Positions 55,732 through 64,000 of a DNA stretch of 64,000 nucleotides are shown here, one piece after another; position 1 is the first letter of the stretch; each line of letters begins with the position of its first letter. The stretch lies in assembly GCA_025056305.1 (NCBI GenBank), contig JANWWJ010000021.1, forward strand, positions 62,001 to 126,000, in the 5' to 3' direction. The position numbers were made by a program, and so were the translations under genes. The DNA is from Chitinophagales bacterium. GTDB taxonomy: Bacteria > Bacteroidota > Bacteroidia > Chitinophagales > UBA10324. The notes beneath the pieces were generated by a model. That model searched no databases, was not told the DNA's origin, and saw only the letters and a program-made list of their open reading frames with translations.

Positions 55732-57078
55732 TCAATCAAAGATAGTTTGCTGCGCCTTTTTGGATGAAAAGAACAAAGGTTGGAAAGTCACCATGAAATA
55801 AAACCAATATCCTGTTACCGGTGGCCCTCCGAGCTGGGAGAATTGAGTTGATTTTACAAATTCCATGGAGCGAGTTGGAAAGAACAGACAAAAGCCACTG
55901 TTCAAATTAATTTCCGGCGTTATGTTTTTCACCACCCATAGATCAATTTCAGTACCTAAAGGTTTATCCAATGGCTGGCCGGGATTTTCAGCATCTTCAA
56001 CTTTACCGTTGAGGGAGAAGTAGTGGAAGGCAGCGTTAAACGTCCAACCTTTGTATCGGGGCGAAAGTTGTGCGTACACATCAATCAGCCCCCCTCGGCG
56101 CGTGTCGAAGGGTAGATTGAAAAAAAGGTCAATCTTACCATAAAACGGATGATTGTTTCCGAATTGATTATTAAACAATTTCGTAATACCTCGTTGCGTA
56201 CTATCCAGATTGTTGCTGCCCGAAAGCCAATCCACGCCCAGGGTAAGCATTAGGTTGGGTGTGAGCGCAAAACTGGGATTGACCGAAAACATATAAGCTT
56301 TAACTACTTCAAACGAATCAGGGATCAGCAGGCCGCTTTTAGGATTTACTGCAAGGGTATGTCCGCGCTGGAGGTAAAATTCACAAACCAGCCCCCATTT
56401 CCCTTGCCTGTATTGGAAGTAGGTTCCCGGTGTCCACCGCATGCGTACGCCTGTGGTATCGTCCGTTTGCCAGCCATCGCCTAAAATCATCAGCGACCAA
56501 CTGTAGCTGCGAAGCGAGTCTTTGAAGGTGCGGTTGATCCATAGGATGTCTAACGTTTTGGGATTTGCCAAGCCGTAATAATTGCCGTAGAGATTTTGCC
56601 TTTCCTGGTTGTAGGAACCCACCAGCTCAACCTGCCAGTTAGCAGCAGGCACCCAGCGAAGTTTAAGGGCATCTACCGTTCGTGCTTGCATGTTCCAGTC
56701 GGTATGACCCATAATTCGGTTGTTATCGTAAAGCAACTCCTGACGACCTGCCTTAACCGAAAAATTTTTTTTGAAATGATATTGAAACCATCCCTCGTAG
56801 AGCCCTAAAGTTGCTTTCTGTGTTTGCAGCACCTGGTCACCCCACGTACGTACATCTTGAAGAGATATGTATGCACCCCAACGATCGCTTTGAAATCCTG
56901 CGTTGAATCGGGTTCGCTGCATCATGATCACCTGGGCCACACTGTTGGTGTCCGGCGGTACGCGATACCCGTGCTGCACTTCAAATCGATTGCGCAGCAT
57001 CCCGGATAAATAGCCATACTGCGCAAATGCTAGCATGGCAAAAGCCGTAAAAAAGCAGCTCAGCACAAGACGAATCAT
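55732..57078 (-). CDS. alginate-export-family outer-membrane protein
   Basis: 448 aa beta-barrel protein. Signal peptide 1-19 (FFTAFAMLAFAQ). Features of the alginate_exp family: LRNRFEVQHGYR, RFNAGFQSDRWGAYISLQDVRTWG, YEGWFQYHFKKNFSVKAGRQELLYDNNRIMGHTDW. The remainder is a run of amphipathic strands. In Bacteroidota such proteins are usually general porins or exporters of unknown cargo; no alginate genes are nearby. Probably transcribed with the T9SS protein downstream. Confidence 0.82.
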   Translation of the reverse strand: MIRLVLSCFFTAFAMLAFAQYGYLSGMLRNRFEVQHGYRVPPDTNSVAQVIMMQRTRFNAGFQSDRWGAYISLQDVRTWGDQVLQTQKATLGLYEGWFQYHFKKNFSVKAGRQELLYDNNRIMGHTDWNMQARTVDALKLRWVPAANWQVELVGSYNQERQNLYGNYYGLANPKTLDILWINRTFKDSLRSYSWSLMILGDGWQTDDTTGVRMRWTPGTYFQYRQGKWGLVCEFYLQRGHTLAVNPKSGLLIPDSFEVVKAYMFSVNPSFALTPNLMLTLGVDWLSGSNNLDSTQRGITKLFNNQFGNNHPFYGKIDLFFNLPFDTRRGGLIDVYAQLSPRYKGWTFNAAFHYFSLNGKVEDAENPGQPLDKPLGTEIDLWVVKNITPEINLNSGFCLFFPTRSMEFVKSTQFSQLGGPPVTGYWFYFMVTFQPLFFSSKKAQQTIFD

Positions 57079-57443
57079 GCTATGCTTTTTAAAGTGTCGT
57101 TTAAGTTCTAAGGTTTAATCCGCTTTGTTGTCGCATTATTGAAGAGCATGAACTGCTTGACTGCCTGCCGGCCCCCCCTCAGCATGCCGCCAAAATAATA
57201 ATAAGAGAAACATAAGTTGCTTTAAGAATGAAAGCGATAGAGCTTTTTCATTCGATGATAACCAAATTTTTCTTTTCAGCGATTTCGACCTAATCCTCAC
57301 AGCCACGCACGCCTGCCGTTTGTCGTGCAAAGCAGCACGGGGAGCTGCTTTTGAGATTTAGGTTAAACAGCAGCTTAAGTTTTAATGCCGCAATCTGCAA
57401 AAATGCGTTACTTCCTGATGACTCTGTCCACCAACGCCTAACG
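57079..57443. other. intergenic region without a supported gene
   Basis: 365 bases between the start of the alginate-export-type gene and the stop of the polytopic membrane protein. Frames here read as shadows. A hairpin AAAGCAGC/GCTGCTTT with a 7-base loop and trailing T (57329-57351) could end a plus-strand transcript. A run of seven C lies near 57173. No tRNA or known RNA motif is seen. Confidence 0.5.
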
Positions 57444-58751
57444 CTACGCTTCGACCATTCGTCGGGTGCATGCCCGGCTCTTGCAAAAGCGGTCTGTAAT
57501 GAGTACCGATGCTGCCAATAACACAAACACGGAAGCTGCCACTTTGTAGCGAACAATGGCTCCTGCAAACGGAACAGTCAAGCCAATCAGAATAAGCAAC
57601 AACAAAGAAAAAGTGCTGGCAAACCAAAAAAAGTTACGATGACCGATCGTCTTGCGCGTGCTGTAAAAAAACAAGGAAACCAAAAAGGCACCAACCACGA
57701 AAAGATTATCTAAGAAAGCGAGTGTGTAATGGACCTTAAACCCTACTCTTGGCAATGGCTCCAGCAAGCTGTTTAAAAGAGCCAGGGGCAATTGTTTGAA
57801 TAAGGTTATCCAGCCATTTGTGATCACGGGCAAGGAACCTACGCGGCTGTCGGCGGAAAGCCGAGAAAACTCTTGCTGCTTGGCGGCCAAAAGCTGGAAA
57901 GGTGTGACCGACCACAGGATTTGGGCAGCAAAAAAACCCAAAGCCAAAAAGGCAAAAACCACGGCCGCGTATTTTAGACCGATGCGTTGGGGTCTGAGAT
58001 TTATCCAATGCCAGGCAATCAAGGGCGGCAACAACAACAGCAACCAGAAATTACGCAGCCACACACATAACAACGCGGCTAACACCGCCGCAGGCAGATG
58101 CACAAAACGTATCTGGCCAACAGGGCGCATCACCGCGTGAAGCAGGATGCCAAGCGCTGCCAATGCAAGCCCTTCTTTGTGCATGTTGGCCGTCCAAAAC
58201 AAAGCCGTAGGATAAAAAAACAGCACCCCCCGCAGCAGCACTGAAGCATCCGGAACCTGACAGGCGAGGCACCGGTATAAAAAAAGCATTCCAATTAAAC
58301 ATAAAAAGTTATATAAGATTAAATGCGCCGATAAGGTATCTTGACTGATGAGCCGCAACAGCGCATGAAATCGGATCAACAGGTAAGCCCCGTCATCTTT
58401 CCAAAAATCCACGGCAAAGGCATGCGGCTTCAATTCCGGAGGAGGCGGAGTGACGTTTGGTCCCCAAACCATACGCATATAGGTGATAACCTCACCTTTG
58501 TTAAACAACTGGGCTAAATAAGCAGAAGCAACCCAATAGTCTAAAGCATCGCCACCACCATATAAACGCACCTGCAGCCCTAGGCTTACAATACCTGCAA
58601 CAATGCGCAAACCAAATGCGGCAGCGATGAACTGAACGCTCAACCCCAAGGAACGAAACCAATGGATGCGCCACAGTATGATTAAGCAAATCGCAAACGT
58701 TAGACTGCCGACTGCTAGCTCTTGAAACCAATGCAAAGGGAGCAAGGCCAT
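57444..58751 (-). CDS. polytopic membrane protein, GT-C-like, unknown
   Basis: 435 aa with roughly ten to twelve hydrophobic helices. An early loop holds LYGGGDALDYWVASAYLAQLFNKGE, and a later segment reads FFYPTALFWTANMHKEGLALAALGI, a layout seen in GT-C glycosyltransferases and O-antigen-polymerase-like proteins. No ABC permease signature (EAA loop) is seen. Its start overlaps the stop of the ABC ATPase gene by one base, so it is translated from the lpx operon. A role in lipopolysaccharide or glycan assembly is inferred from position only. Confidence 0.65.
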   Translation of the reverse strand: MALLPLHWFQELAVGSLTFAICLIILWRIHWFRSLGLSVQFIAAAFGLRIVAGIVSLGLQVRLYGGGDALDYWVASAYLAQLFNKGEVITYMRMVWGPNVTPPPPELKPHAFAVDFWKDDGAYLLIRFHALLRLISQDTLSAHLILYNFLCLIGMLFLYRCLACQVPDASVLLRGVLFFYPTALFWTANMHKEGLALAALGILLHAVMRPVGQIRFVHLPAAVLAALLCVWLRNFWLLLLLPPLIAWHWINLRPQRIGLKYAAVVFAFLALGFFAAQILWSVTPFQLLAAKQQEFSRLSADSRVGSLPVITNGWITLFKQLPLALLNSLLEPLPRVGFKVHYTLAFLDNLFVVGAFLVSLFFYSTRKTIGHRNFFWFASTFSLLLLILIGLTVPFAGAIVRYKVAASVFVLLAASVLITDRFCKSRACTRRMVEA

Positions 58752-59380
58752 TACCCTTTAAAGTCCAGTACGCTGATGTGGCTCGTGCAGTGAATTAAGT
58801 CAGCCTCCTGATTGGAAGCGATGACTACCAATCGATTTGCGCTGTGGGCCTGCAACAGTTGCTGGTACCAAAGCACGGATTCCGCGTCTAAGTTGGCGGT
58901 GGGCTCATCTAAAAGTACCAGTGGTGTTTGCGCCATCAGCGCCAAAGCTAGTTGCAAGCGTTGCCGCAAGCCTGACGACAATGCATCTACCCGCTTGCCG
59001 GCATGCGGCCACAAGTCGGCCTGCTTCAAAACGTCTATAGCTGTAATGCCGTCTTTAAGCGGTTTCAGTCGGCTTTGCCAGCGTACAAGCTCCAGTACAC
59101 TGAAGTTGTCAATTAGTTCAATATAGGGAGCTGCAAACGACAAATAGCGATGGAGGTGTTGCGGATCTATCGGCCTTTGCTGAATCTGATACTGAATCGT
59201 ACCGACTGTCGGCATTAAGAAGCCGCCGATGAGGTGCAACAAAGTGGTCTTTCCACTGCCATTAGGTCCCATTAAAGCATACTGGGCTCCGCTGCTGAGG
59301 CGCAAGTGAACATCTCGGAAAACCCATTGCGATTGAAACCTACGTGCGACGTGGTTAATTGTAATGGTCATATCGGCCAT
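58751..59380 (-). CDS. ABC transporter ATP-binding protein
   Basis: Single nucleotide-binding domain, 209 aa. Walker A is GPNGSGKTT, Q-loop region AAPYIEL, signature LSSGLRQRLQLALAL, Walker B LVLLDEPTANLD, and a degenerate switch (ASNQEAD instead of SHD). The size and LLHLIGGFLMPTVGTI pattern resemble CcmA/LolD-like exporters. I start at ATG 59380, inside the 3' end of lpxA (26-base overlap); ATG 59371 is possible. No cognate permease is adjacent apart from the polytopic protein downstream. The missing switch His is notable. Confidence 0.87.
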   Translation of the reverse strand: MADMTITINHVARRFQSQWVFRDVHLRLSSGAQYALMGPNGSGKTTLLHLIGGFLMPTVGTIQYQIQQRPIDPQHLHRYLSFAAPYIELIDNFSVLELVRWQSRLKPLKDGITAIDVLKQADLWPHAGKRVDALSSGLRQRLQLALALMAQTPLVLLDEPTANLDAESVLWYQQLLQAHSANRLVVIASNQEADLIHCTSHISVLDFKG

Positions 59381-60155
59381 TGGTATACCCCTTGAGGATG
59401 CCCCGCTCGCTTTTACGAATAAAATCAATAATCAAATCGCGCTCGGCCGAAGGGGCTACCTGAGCTTCTACCAAAGAAACTGCTTTGGACACATTGTGAT
59501 TTTTTATAAATATAATGCGGTATATATCTTCAATGTGGTTTATTGTTTGCTCGTCGTACCCTCTGCGGCGTAATCCCACGGAATTTACGCCCATGTAACA
59601 CAAGGGCTCTTTGGCGGCCCGAACGAAGGGCGGAACGTCTTTCCGTACTAAGGACCCCCCAGAAATAAAGGCATGCCTTCCGATTCGGACAAATTGATGT
59701 ACGGCGGTGACTCCTCCAAGCACTGCATAATCTTCAATAACGATGTGGCCAGCTAAAGCTGCGTTATTGGCGATAATGCAATTGTTTCCAATTACACAGT
59801 CGTGCGCCACGTGGGAATAGGCCATGATTAAACAACCGGAGCCAATCTGAGTCTTTCCGCTCCAAGCGGTGCCGCGATTCACCGTTACACATTCGCGAAT
59901 GATGGTGCCATCGCCAATTATTGCTATGGTAGGCTCATTTTTGTATTTGAGATCCTGCGGCTCTGCACTGATCACTGCCCCCGGAAATATTTTAACGCCG
60001 TTGCCGATTCGGGCCCCATCCATAATGGTTACGTTGGGGCCAATCCAGCAGTTTTCCCCAATGACAACATCGCCATAGATCGTTACAAAAGGACTGATAT
60101 GTGTGCCTTGTCCGATGATTGCCTTGGGATCTATACTGCACAAATGCAACGACAT
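59355..60155 (-). CDS. lpxA: UDP-N-acetylglucosamine acyltransferase
   Basis: First step of lipid A synthesis: transfers a hydroxyacyl chain from ACP to UDP-GlcNAc. Left-handed beta-helix built of hexapeptide repeats (IGPNVTIMDGARIGNGVKIFPG). The catalytic His region is SHVAHDCVIGNN, and IIANNAALAGHIVIEDYAVLGG follows. ATG 60155 (MSLHLCSIDPKAIIG) is the family start; the open frame runs 37 codons further into lpxC-fabZ without homology. 266 aa. Confidence 0.95.
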   Translation of the reverse strand: MSLHLCSIDPKAIIGQGTHISPFVTIYGDVVIGENCWIGPNVTIMDGARIGNGVKIFPGAVISAEPQDLKYKNEPTIAIIGDGTIIRECVTVNRGTAWSGKTQIGSGCLIMAYSHVAHDCVIGNNCIIANNAALAGHIVIEDYAVLGGVTAVHQFVRIGRHAFISGGSLVRKDVPPFVRAAKEPLCYMGVNSVGLRRRGYDEQTINHIEDIYRIIFIKNHNVSKAVSLVEAQVAPSAERDLIIDFIRKSERGILKGYTNGRYDHYN

Positions 60156-60175
60156 AACACGAAGCCTTTTAGCGT

Positions 60176-61576
60176 TTAACCTTGTTCTTTGCGAACGATT
60201 TTTGCGACTAAATGTGCCTCCGTAACCACCTTGTTGCCCACATAAACCGTCCCCTTCATCTCGCACAAGCCTCGGCGGATTGGACTGAGCAGTTCTAACT
60301 TCATGATCAGCGTGTCGCCCGGGACGACCTTGTTTTTGAATTTGGCCTGATCAATTTTGAGGAAATAAGTGTCCCAGTTTTCCGGATCACTCACGGTATT
60401 GAGCACTAAGAGGCCGCCGGTTTGAGCCATGGCTTCGATCTGCAATACGCCGGGCATGACGGGATTGCCCGGGAAATGACCCTGAAAGTAGGCTTCATTA
60501 AACGTGACACACTTAACCCCCACGACGTGATGGTCCGACATTTCAATGATTTTGTCCACCAGCAAAAATGGGTATTTGTGCGGCAGATAGCGGGCAATTT
60601 TTCGGATGTCCATCACCGGGGGAGCATTAGGGTCATATTGAGGAATATTTTTCATCTGCTTGTTTTCCTTAATATGAGCTTTGATCAGTTTGGCAAATTC
60701 AATGTTGGCTGCATGGCCCGGCCGGTGCGCTATAATTTTTGCTTTAAAAGGATAACCCACCAATGCCAGATCGCCCACGATATCCAGCAGCTTATGGCGC
60801 GCTGGCTCGTTTCGGTAACGCAAGGTTACGTTGTTCAGGTAGCCTTCTTCCACTTCAATATCTTCCCGATTAAACAACACGGCTAACTTGCGCAGCCGCT
60901 GCTCATCGATTTTGCGATCTACAATGACCAAGGCATTATCCAGGGATCCGCCTCGGATCAGGTTCTTGTCCAACAACGATTCAATTTCATGCAAAAAACA
61001 GAAAGTTCGTGCCTGCGCAATTTCCTTTCGAAACTCTGAAATATGATCGACCGTGGCATGCTGAGGCCCTAAAACATTGGAATTGTAATCAATCATCACA
61101 GATAGCTGATAATCTTCTGACGGAATAGCTACCAATTCTACATTACGGCTTTCATCCTTGTATATTATATTTTTTGTTAATGTATGATATTCTTTGATAA
61201 AATCAGTCTGCACTTCAATACCGGCGTCCAGAATGGCCTCGGTGAACAGCCTGGAGCTGCCGTCCAAGATTGGTACTTCCGGGCCATCGATATCGATGAG
61301 AGCGTTGTCGATTTCGCAGCCGGCCAGTGCTGCCAGCAAGTGCTCTACGGTCATTACGCGCACGCCGTTACAGCCCAGCGTGGTGCCGCGCGATACATCG
61401 GTGACCATGTCCACATCAGCCTTAATACAAGGCTGCTGGTCCAGGTCAATGCGGCGGAATACGATGCCGTGGTTTCCGGGAGCCGGATGTACCGTCACAT
61501 TGGCACTTTCCCCCGTATGTACTCCGATGCCCGAAACCGTAAACGGCCTTTTGAGGGTTTGTTGATAGGCTTGCAT
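60176..61576 (-). CDS. lpxC-fabZ: LpxC-FabZ fusion (UDP-3-O-acyl-GlcNAc deacetylase / 3-hydroxyacyl-ACP dehydratase)
   Basis: Two enzymes in one chain, a fusion characteristic of Bacteroidota. Residues 1-310 are LpxC, the committed step of lipid A synthesis: VSGIGVHTGE, VEHLLAALAG, and the zinc/catalytic RHKLLDIVGDLALVG and HRPGHAANIEFAKL. Residues about 320-466 are FabZ: ARYLPHKYPFLLVDKI and the active-site HFPGNPVMPGVLQIEAMAQ. Lies 20 bases upstream of lpxA and 51 downstream of lpxD. Confidence 0.97.
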   Translation of the reverse strand: MQAYQQTLKRPFTVSGIGVHTGESANVTVHPAPGNHGIVFRRIDLDQQPCIKADVDMVTDVSRGTTLGCNGVRVMTVEHLLAALAGCEIDNALIDIDGPEVPILDGSSRLFTEAILDAGIEVQTDFIKEYHTLTKNIIYKDESRNVELVAIPSEDYQLSVMIDYNSNVLGPQHATVDHISEFRKEIAQARTFCFLHEIESLLDKNLIRGGSLDNALVIVDRKIDEQRLRKLAVLFNREDIEVEEGYLNNVTLRYRNEPARHKLLDIVGDLALVGYPFKAKIIAHRPGHAANIEFAKLIKAHIKENKQMKNIPQYDPNAPPVMDIRKIARYLPHKYPFLLVDKIIEMSDHHVVGVKCVTFNEAYFQGHFPGNPVMPGVLQIEAMAQTGGLLVLNTVSDPENWDTYFLKIDQAKFKNKVVPGDTLIMKLELLSPIRRGLCEMKGTVYVGNKVVTEAHLVAKIVRKEQG

Positions 61577-61627
61577 GAACCCTTTTTTAAACGTCCCTGA
61601 GCCTCAACGATGCTCCTGTCTTGCAGG

Positions 61628-62686
61628 CTAAGTTAGTTTTTCTTCACTATGAATTTTCTGCAATTCTTTAACCTGTTGCTCCAGCTCTTCCAATCTTTTG
61701 ACCAACAGGGGAAGCTGGCGCGCCAAGCTTTGGGCCCGAAGGGCTGCCGCATAATCGAACGCCGGAGAGCCGGTGACTGCTTTGCCTGGCTGGATTATGG
61801 ATTTGGTAACCCCGCTTTGCGCATTGATGCGCGAATACGGCGCAATGGTCAAATGGCCCACGATGCCGGCCTGCCCTCCTATCTGGCAATGATCACCGAT
61901 TCGGGTGCTGCCAGCAATACCGGCTTGAGCCGCAATAACGGTATGCGCCCCAATCTCAACGTTGTGGGCCACCTGAATGAGATTGTCCAGCTTAGCTCCT
62001 TGTCGGATGATGGTTGCCCCTATTGTCCCTCGGTCGATGGCACAATTAGCCCCAATTTCCACGTCATCTTCGATAATTACAGAACCCTGCTGGGGAATCT
62101 TGCGGTAGCTTCCGTCTTTAAGGGGGGCAAAGCCAAAACCATCGCTGCCGACGACGGTAGAGGCATGAATCACACAACGCCTACCTATTTGTACCCCAGG
62201 ATAAAGCACCACAGAAGGAAACAAAACGGTTTGCTCCCCTATTTTGCAATGATCACCTACATAACTGAGGGCATGGATCCGCGCACCCGCAGCAATAAAG
62301 GCATGGGCCCCGATAACCGTCAGTGGGCCGATATAGGCTGATGGATCGACCTGAGCAGAATCAGCAACAATGGCAGAGGGATGGATTCCCGGCTTCGGCT
62401 CCTCAAAACTGTTGAAATGTTCCAGCACCTGTGCAAAGGAAACGTAGGGATGATCGACACGGATCAAGGCCGGACGCACCGGCCGGTCAAACGACAAATC
62501 ACGCGGCACGATCAGTGCGGCAGCCTCGCTTTGATATGCAAAAGATTGATATTTACGATCGGCAATGAAGGATATCGTTCCTTCCCCTGCATTCTCAATC
62601 GATGCAGGCCGCAAGACCAGTCGGCTTCCGTCTCCTTCCAAGGTACCCCCCAACAGTTCGCACCATTGCGCCGCCGTCCGTGTCAT
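61628..62686 (-). CDS. lpxD: UDP-3-O-acylglucosamine N-acyltransferase
   Basis: Third lipid A enzyme, adding the second hydroxyacyl chain. N-terminal uridine-binding domain (WCELLGGTLEGDG, GTISFIADRKYQ), then hexapeptide repeats with the catalytic His in QVAHNVEIGAHTVIAAQAGIAGST, and a C-terminal helix (LPLLVKRLEELEQQVKELQ). 352 aa. First gene of the lpxD-lpxC/fabZ-lpxA-ABC-membrane protein operon. A promoter box lies only four bases before the ATG. Confidence 0.96.
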   Translation of the reverse strand: MTRTAAQWCELLGGTLEGDGSRLVLRPASIENAGEGTISFIADRKYQSFAYQSEAAALIVPRDLSFDRPVRPALIRVDHPYVSFAQVLEHFNSFEEPKPGIHPSAIVADSAQVDPSAYIGPLTVIGAHAFIAAGARIHALSYVGDHCKIGEQTVLFPSVVLYPGVQIGRRCVIHASTVVGSDGFGFAPLKDGSYRKIPQQGSVIIEDDVEIGANCAIDRGTIGATIIRQGAKLDNLIQVAHNVEIGAHTVIAAQAGIAGSTRIGDHCQIGGQAGIVGHLTIAPYSRINAQSGVTKSIIQPGKAVTGSPAFDYAAALRAQSLARQLPLLVKRLEELEQQVKELQKIHSEEKLT

Positions 62687-62690
62687 GCAA

Positions 62691-62698
62691 CAAAAATA
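62691..62698 (-). promoter_or_regulatory. -7 promoter box for the lpx operon
   Basis: Reverse-strand TATTTTTG matches TAnnTTTG and ends four bases before the lpxD ATG. Transcription starting about seven bases downstream would produce a leaderless or nearly leaderless message. No clear -33 box is seen, so the match could be coincidence. Confidence 0.4.
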
Positions 62699-62804
62699 CG
62701 CTGTTTACAGCCAGAGGTTAGATAAATTATTTTTTCACCGATGCAATCAGGAACATAATCCTTTCCTGTCATCAGGCGAAAGCCGATGCAAAACACTCAG
62801 GCCT

Positions 62805-63203
62805 TTAGCCAAAAATTTCCTTCATGCGTTTGTCCAATTTACGGATCAGTGCTTGTTCTTTTTTGCTTTGGCCTCTATCGGATTTTGACAGCGCCTCGGC
62901 TAAACTCTTTACCAAATTCTTTAATCCTTTATCAAATGCAGTCTTGTGCGACTCCACATAGCTGCAAAAGGATTCAAAACAGGCTTCAGGGCTGGCGTCT
63001 TGATCCATGAGAATATCAAATTCAATTTCTGCATAATATGCATTATCGGTACCAAACGCATCAGTGCTTGGCTCCTGCGGTACCAGTATTTTTTCAACGA
63101 TCTCACGCAAGCGGTTGTATTCTTTTTTTTGAACGTTGCCGTCTATAGCTGCAATGGCGTAGAGCAGTTTGCCTAATTCCGAGTAAAAGCGACGGTATTG
63201 CAT
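62805..63203 (-). CDS. TerB-like helical protein
   Basis: 132 aa from ATG 63203 (MQYRRFYSELGKLLYAIAAIDGNVQ); a start nine codons upstream is possible. The opening LGKLLYAIAAIDGNVQKKEYNRLREIVEKIL is the TerB-type first helical pair with its acidic DGN turn. The rest is helical and charged. TerB-fold proteins occur in tellurite-resistance and many other contexts; no other ter genes are present. Function unknown. Confidence 0.65.
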   Translation of the reverse strand: MQYRRFYSELGKLLYAIAAIDGNVQKKEYNRLREIVEKILVPQEPSTDAFGTDNAYYAEIEFDILMDQDASPEACFESFCSYVESHKTAFDKGLKNLVKSLAEALSKSDRGQSKKEQALIRKLDKRMKEIFG

Positions 63204-63306
63204 CTTCACCTCTTTGCAACAAAGTTCCATAGGGCTTTTTATTTTTTCTAATCGCTGGTTTCCGCAACAAACTTTTGGCTATCGGCAGGCCGTTGATCCT
63301 TTAACC

Positions 63307-63314
63307 TACTTTTG
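63307..63314 (+). promoter_or_regulatory. -7 promoter box for the PorE-like gene
   Basis: TACTTTTG, an exact TAnnTTTG match, 14 bases before the ATG at 63329. No good -33 box at 19 bases. Confidence 0.45.
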
Positions 63315-63328
63315 CCCGTAGCTGAACC

Positions 63329-64000
63329 ATGCGTCGGGCTCTCTTGCTTTGCTGTGTTTCTGGGGTCTTGGGGTTTGCTTCTTGCCTGATCACACAACAG
63401 CCTAAATCGGGTGAAATCCTTTTTGAAGAAAAAAATTATGCGCATGCCATTGACAAGCTTTTGCAAGAATTTTCTGCGGCCACGGAAACAACCGTCAAGG
63501 CCAAGTTGGCTTTTTTAATTGGTGAATCTTATCGGCTTTGCGGTCAGTACGTACCCGCCGAGCAATGGTACCAACGTTCGTTGGTTCTGGATGCCAACCA
63601 GCAAACCGAATTTCTTTATGCCTCCATGTTAAAGGCAAATGAAAAATACGAGGAAGCGCTCCAGGCATTTTCCCAGTACGTTACTCGTTATCCTTTTGAC
63701 GAATACGGCCATCGCGAAATAGAGGCTTGTCAACTAGCGATGCAATGGAAGAAGGAAAACACAGCAGTACATATCAAAGCATTGGACGAATTAAACAGTG
63801 CGGCTTCTGAGTACGCTCCGGTTTTTGCCCCTGAAGGGGCCATGTGGTTTACCAGCGATCGTGATGCCGCCACCGGCGATGAAGCCTATGGATGGACCGG
63901 TAGAAAATTTAGCGATTTGTTTTTGGCCGGCCGTTTAGCGGTTGACCGCTGGCAATCCCCTCGGGCTCTGCCTGCACCCATCAACACCCCTTTCAACGAA
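63329..64000 (+). CDS. PorE/OmpA-type lipoprotein, N-terminal part (runs off window)
   Basis: I translated 224 codons from ATG 63329 to the window edge. A lipoprotein signal ends in GFASC, so Cys19 is lipidated. Two or three TPR-like units follow (EKNYAHAIDKLLQEF, YVPAEQWYQRSLVLDAN, EKYEEALQAFSQYVTRYP). Then comes the start of a WD40-like PD40 propeller (SEYAPVFAPEGAMWFTSDRDAATGDEAYGWTGRKFSDLFLA). This order matches PorE of the T9SS, whose later parts (carboxypeptidase-regulatory and OmpA domains) would lie beyond the window. Related OmpA-PD40 lipoproteins are common in the phylum, so PorE itself is not certain. Confidence 0.75.
   Translation, partial: MRRALLLCCVSGVLGFASCLITQQPKSGEILFEEKNYAHAIDKLLQEFSAATETTVKAKLAFLIGESYRLCGQYVPAEQWYQRSLVLDANQQTEFLYASMLKANEKYEEALQAFSQYVTRYPFDEYGHREIEACQLAMQWKKENTAVHIKALDELNSAASEYAPVFAPEGAMWFTSDRDAATGDEAYGWTGRKFSDLFLAGRLAVDRWQSPRALPAPINTPFNE

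Noticed and set aside
55732..57078. Alginate biosynthesis or export locus
   Set aside because: Only the barrel protein resembles AlgE-type exporters; no alg polymerisation or modification genes are in the window.
60156..60266. N-terminal extension of lpxA
   Set aside because: Reads into the 3' end of lpxC-fabZ in another frame; LpxA homologues start at MSLHL or equivalent.
62805..63203. Tellurite resistance operon
   Set aside because: Only a TerB-like fold is present; no terC, terD or terZ homologue adjoins it.
1..64000. CRISPR array, prophage, integrative element or rRNA operon
   Set aside because: No regularly spaced direct repeats, integrase, phage structural genes, att-like duplication at the tRNA, or rRNA sequence was seen on reading both strands.

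Overview
The window comes from a Bacteroidota (Bacteroidetes) chromosome, most likely the Chitinophagales/Saprospirales side of the phylum; that finer placement is inference. Supporting evidence: a SusC/SusD pair, several secreted proteins ending in type IX secretion system (T9SS) type A sorting domains, the T9SS regulator PorX and a PorE-like lipoprotein at the right edge, a fused LpxC-FabZ, a type III glutamine synthetase, and promoters of the Bacteroidota form TTTG-N19-TAnnTTTG. No phage, insertion sequence, CRISPR array or rRNA operon is visible. Most of the window is ordinary, tightly packed core genome.

Layout. 1-3.1 kb: LD-carboxypeptidase (C-terminus off the edge), metG and tRNA-Arg(CCG). 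3.1-15.8 kb: a starch/alpha-glucan utilisation locus. A leftward run holds susC, susD and a cytosolic GH13 enzyme, preceded by a secreted esterase; a rightward pair holds a GH31 alpha-glucosidase and a large secreted GH13 amylase carrying an extra domain inside its catalytic barrel. 15.9-19.5 kb: a leftward operon of two glycosyltransferases and ribBA. 19.6-23.4 kb: a T9SS beta-propeller protein, then a class IV aminotransferase overlapping homogentisate dioxygenase. 23.5-26.5 kb: rplU-rpmA with a textbook promoter and terminator, a GT87-like membrane protein and a FemAB/GNAT-like protein. 26.5-29.3 kb is the least conventional part: a degenerate HNH-like ORF, a 49-residue ORF, about 570 bases without a clear gene, a 501-residue helical protein of unknown function and a 46-residue lipoprotein. 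29.3-37.9 kb: polyprenyl synthase, RNase R, an orphan double ABC ATPase, a secreted Asp-box protein and lipA. 38-40 kb: a PD-(D/E)XK/DUF4268 protein behind a putative outer-membrane protein. 40.1-45.7 kb: RNase H with a viroplasmin domain, fbp, then lysC-accA-DUF6913-dapA. 45.7-50 kb: PhoH/PIN protein, porX and an HD phosphohydrolase. 50.1-57.1 kb: a sugar dehydrogenase-like T9SS protein, glnN, another T9SS protein and an alginate-export-type porin. 57.4-62.7 kb: lipid A genes lpxD, lpxC-fabZ and lpxA, followed by an ABC ATPase and a polytopic membrane protein. 62.8-64 kb: a TerB-like protein and the start of a PorE-like gene.

How the genes fit together. The glucan locus reads as a complete route: surface amylase exported by T9SS, SusCD uptake, GH31 and cytosolic GH13 trimming. 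The other T9SS cargo in the window shares that export route, with PorX and the PorE-like protein as machinery or control. The lpx genes supply the lipid A that anchors A-LPS, to which T9SS cargo is normally attached. I did not find a clearly new multi-gene system. The best leads are the barrel-inserted domain in the amylase, the small genes at 26.5-29.3 kb, the ATPase and membrane-protein pair fused to the lpx operon, and the nuclease/outer-membrane pair at 38-40 kb.
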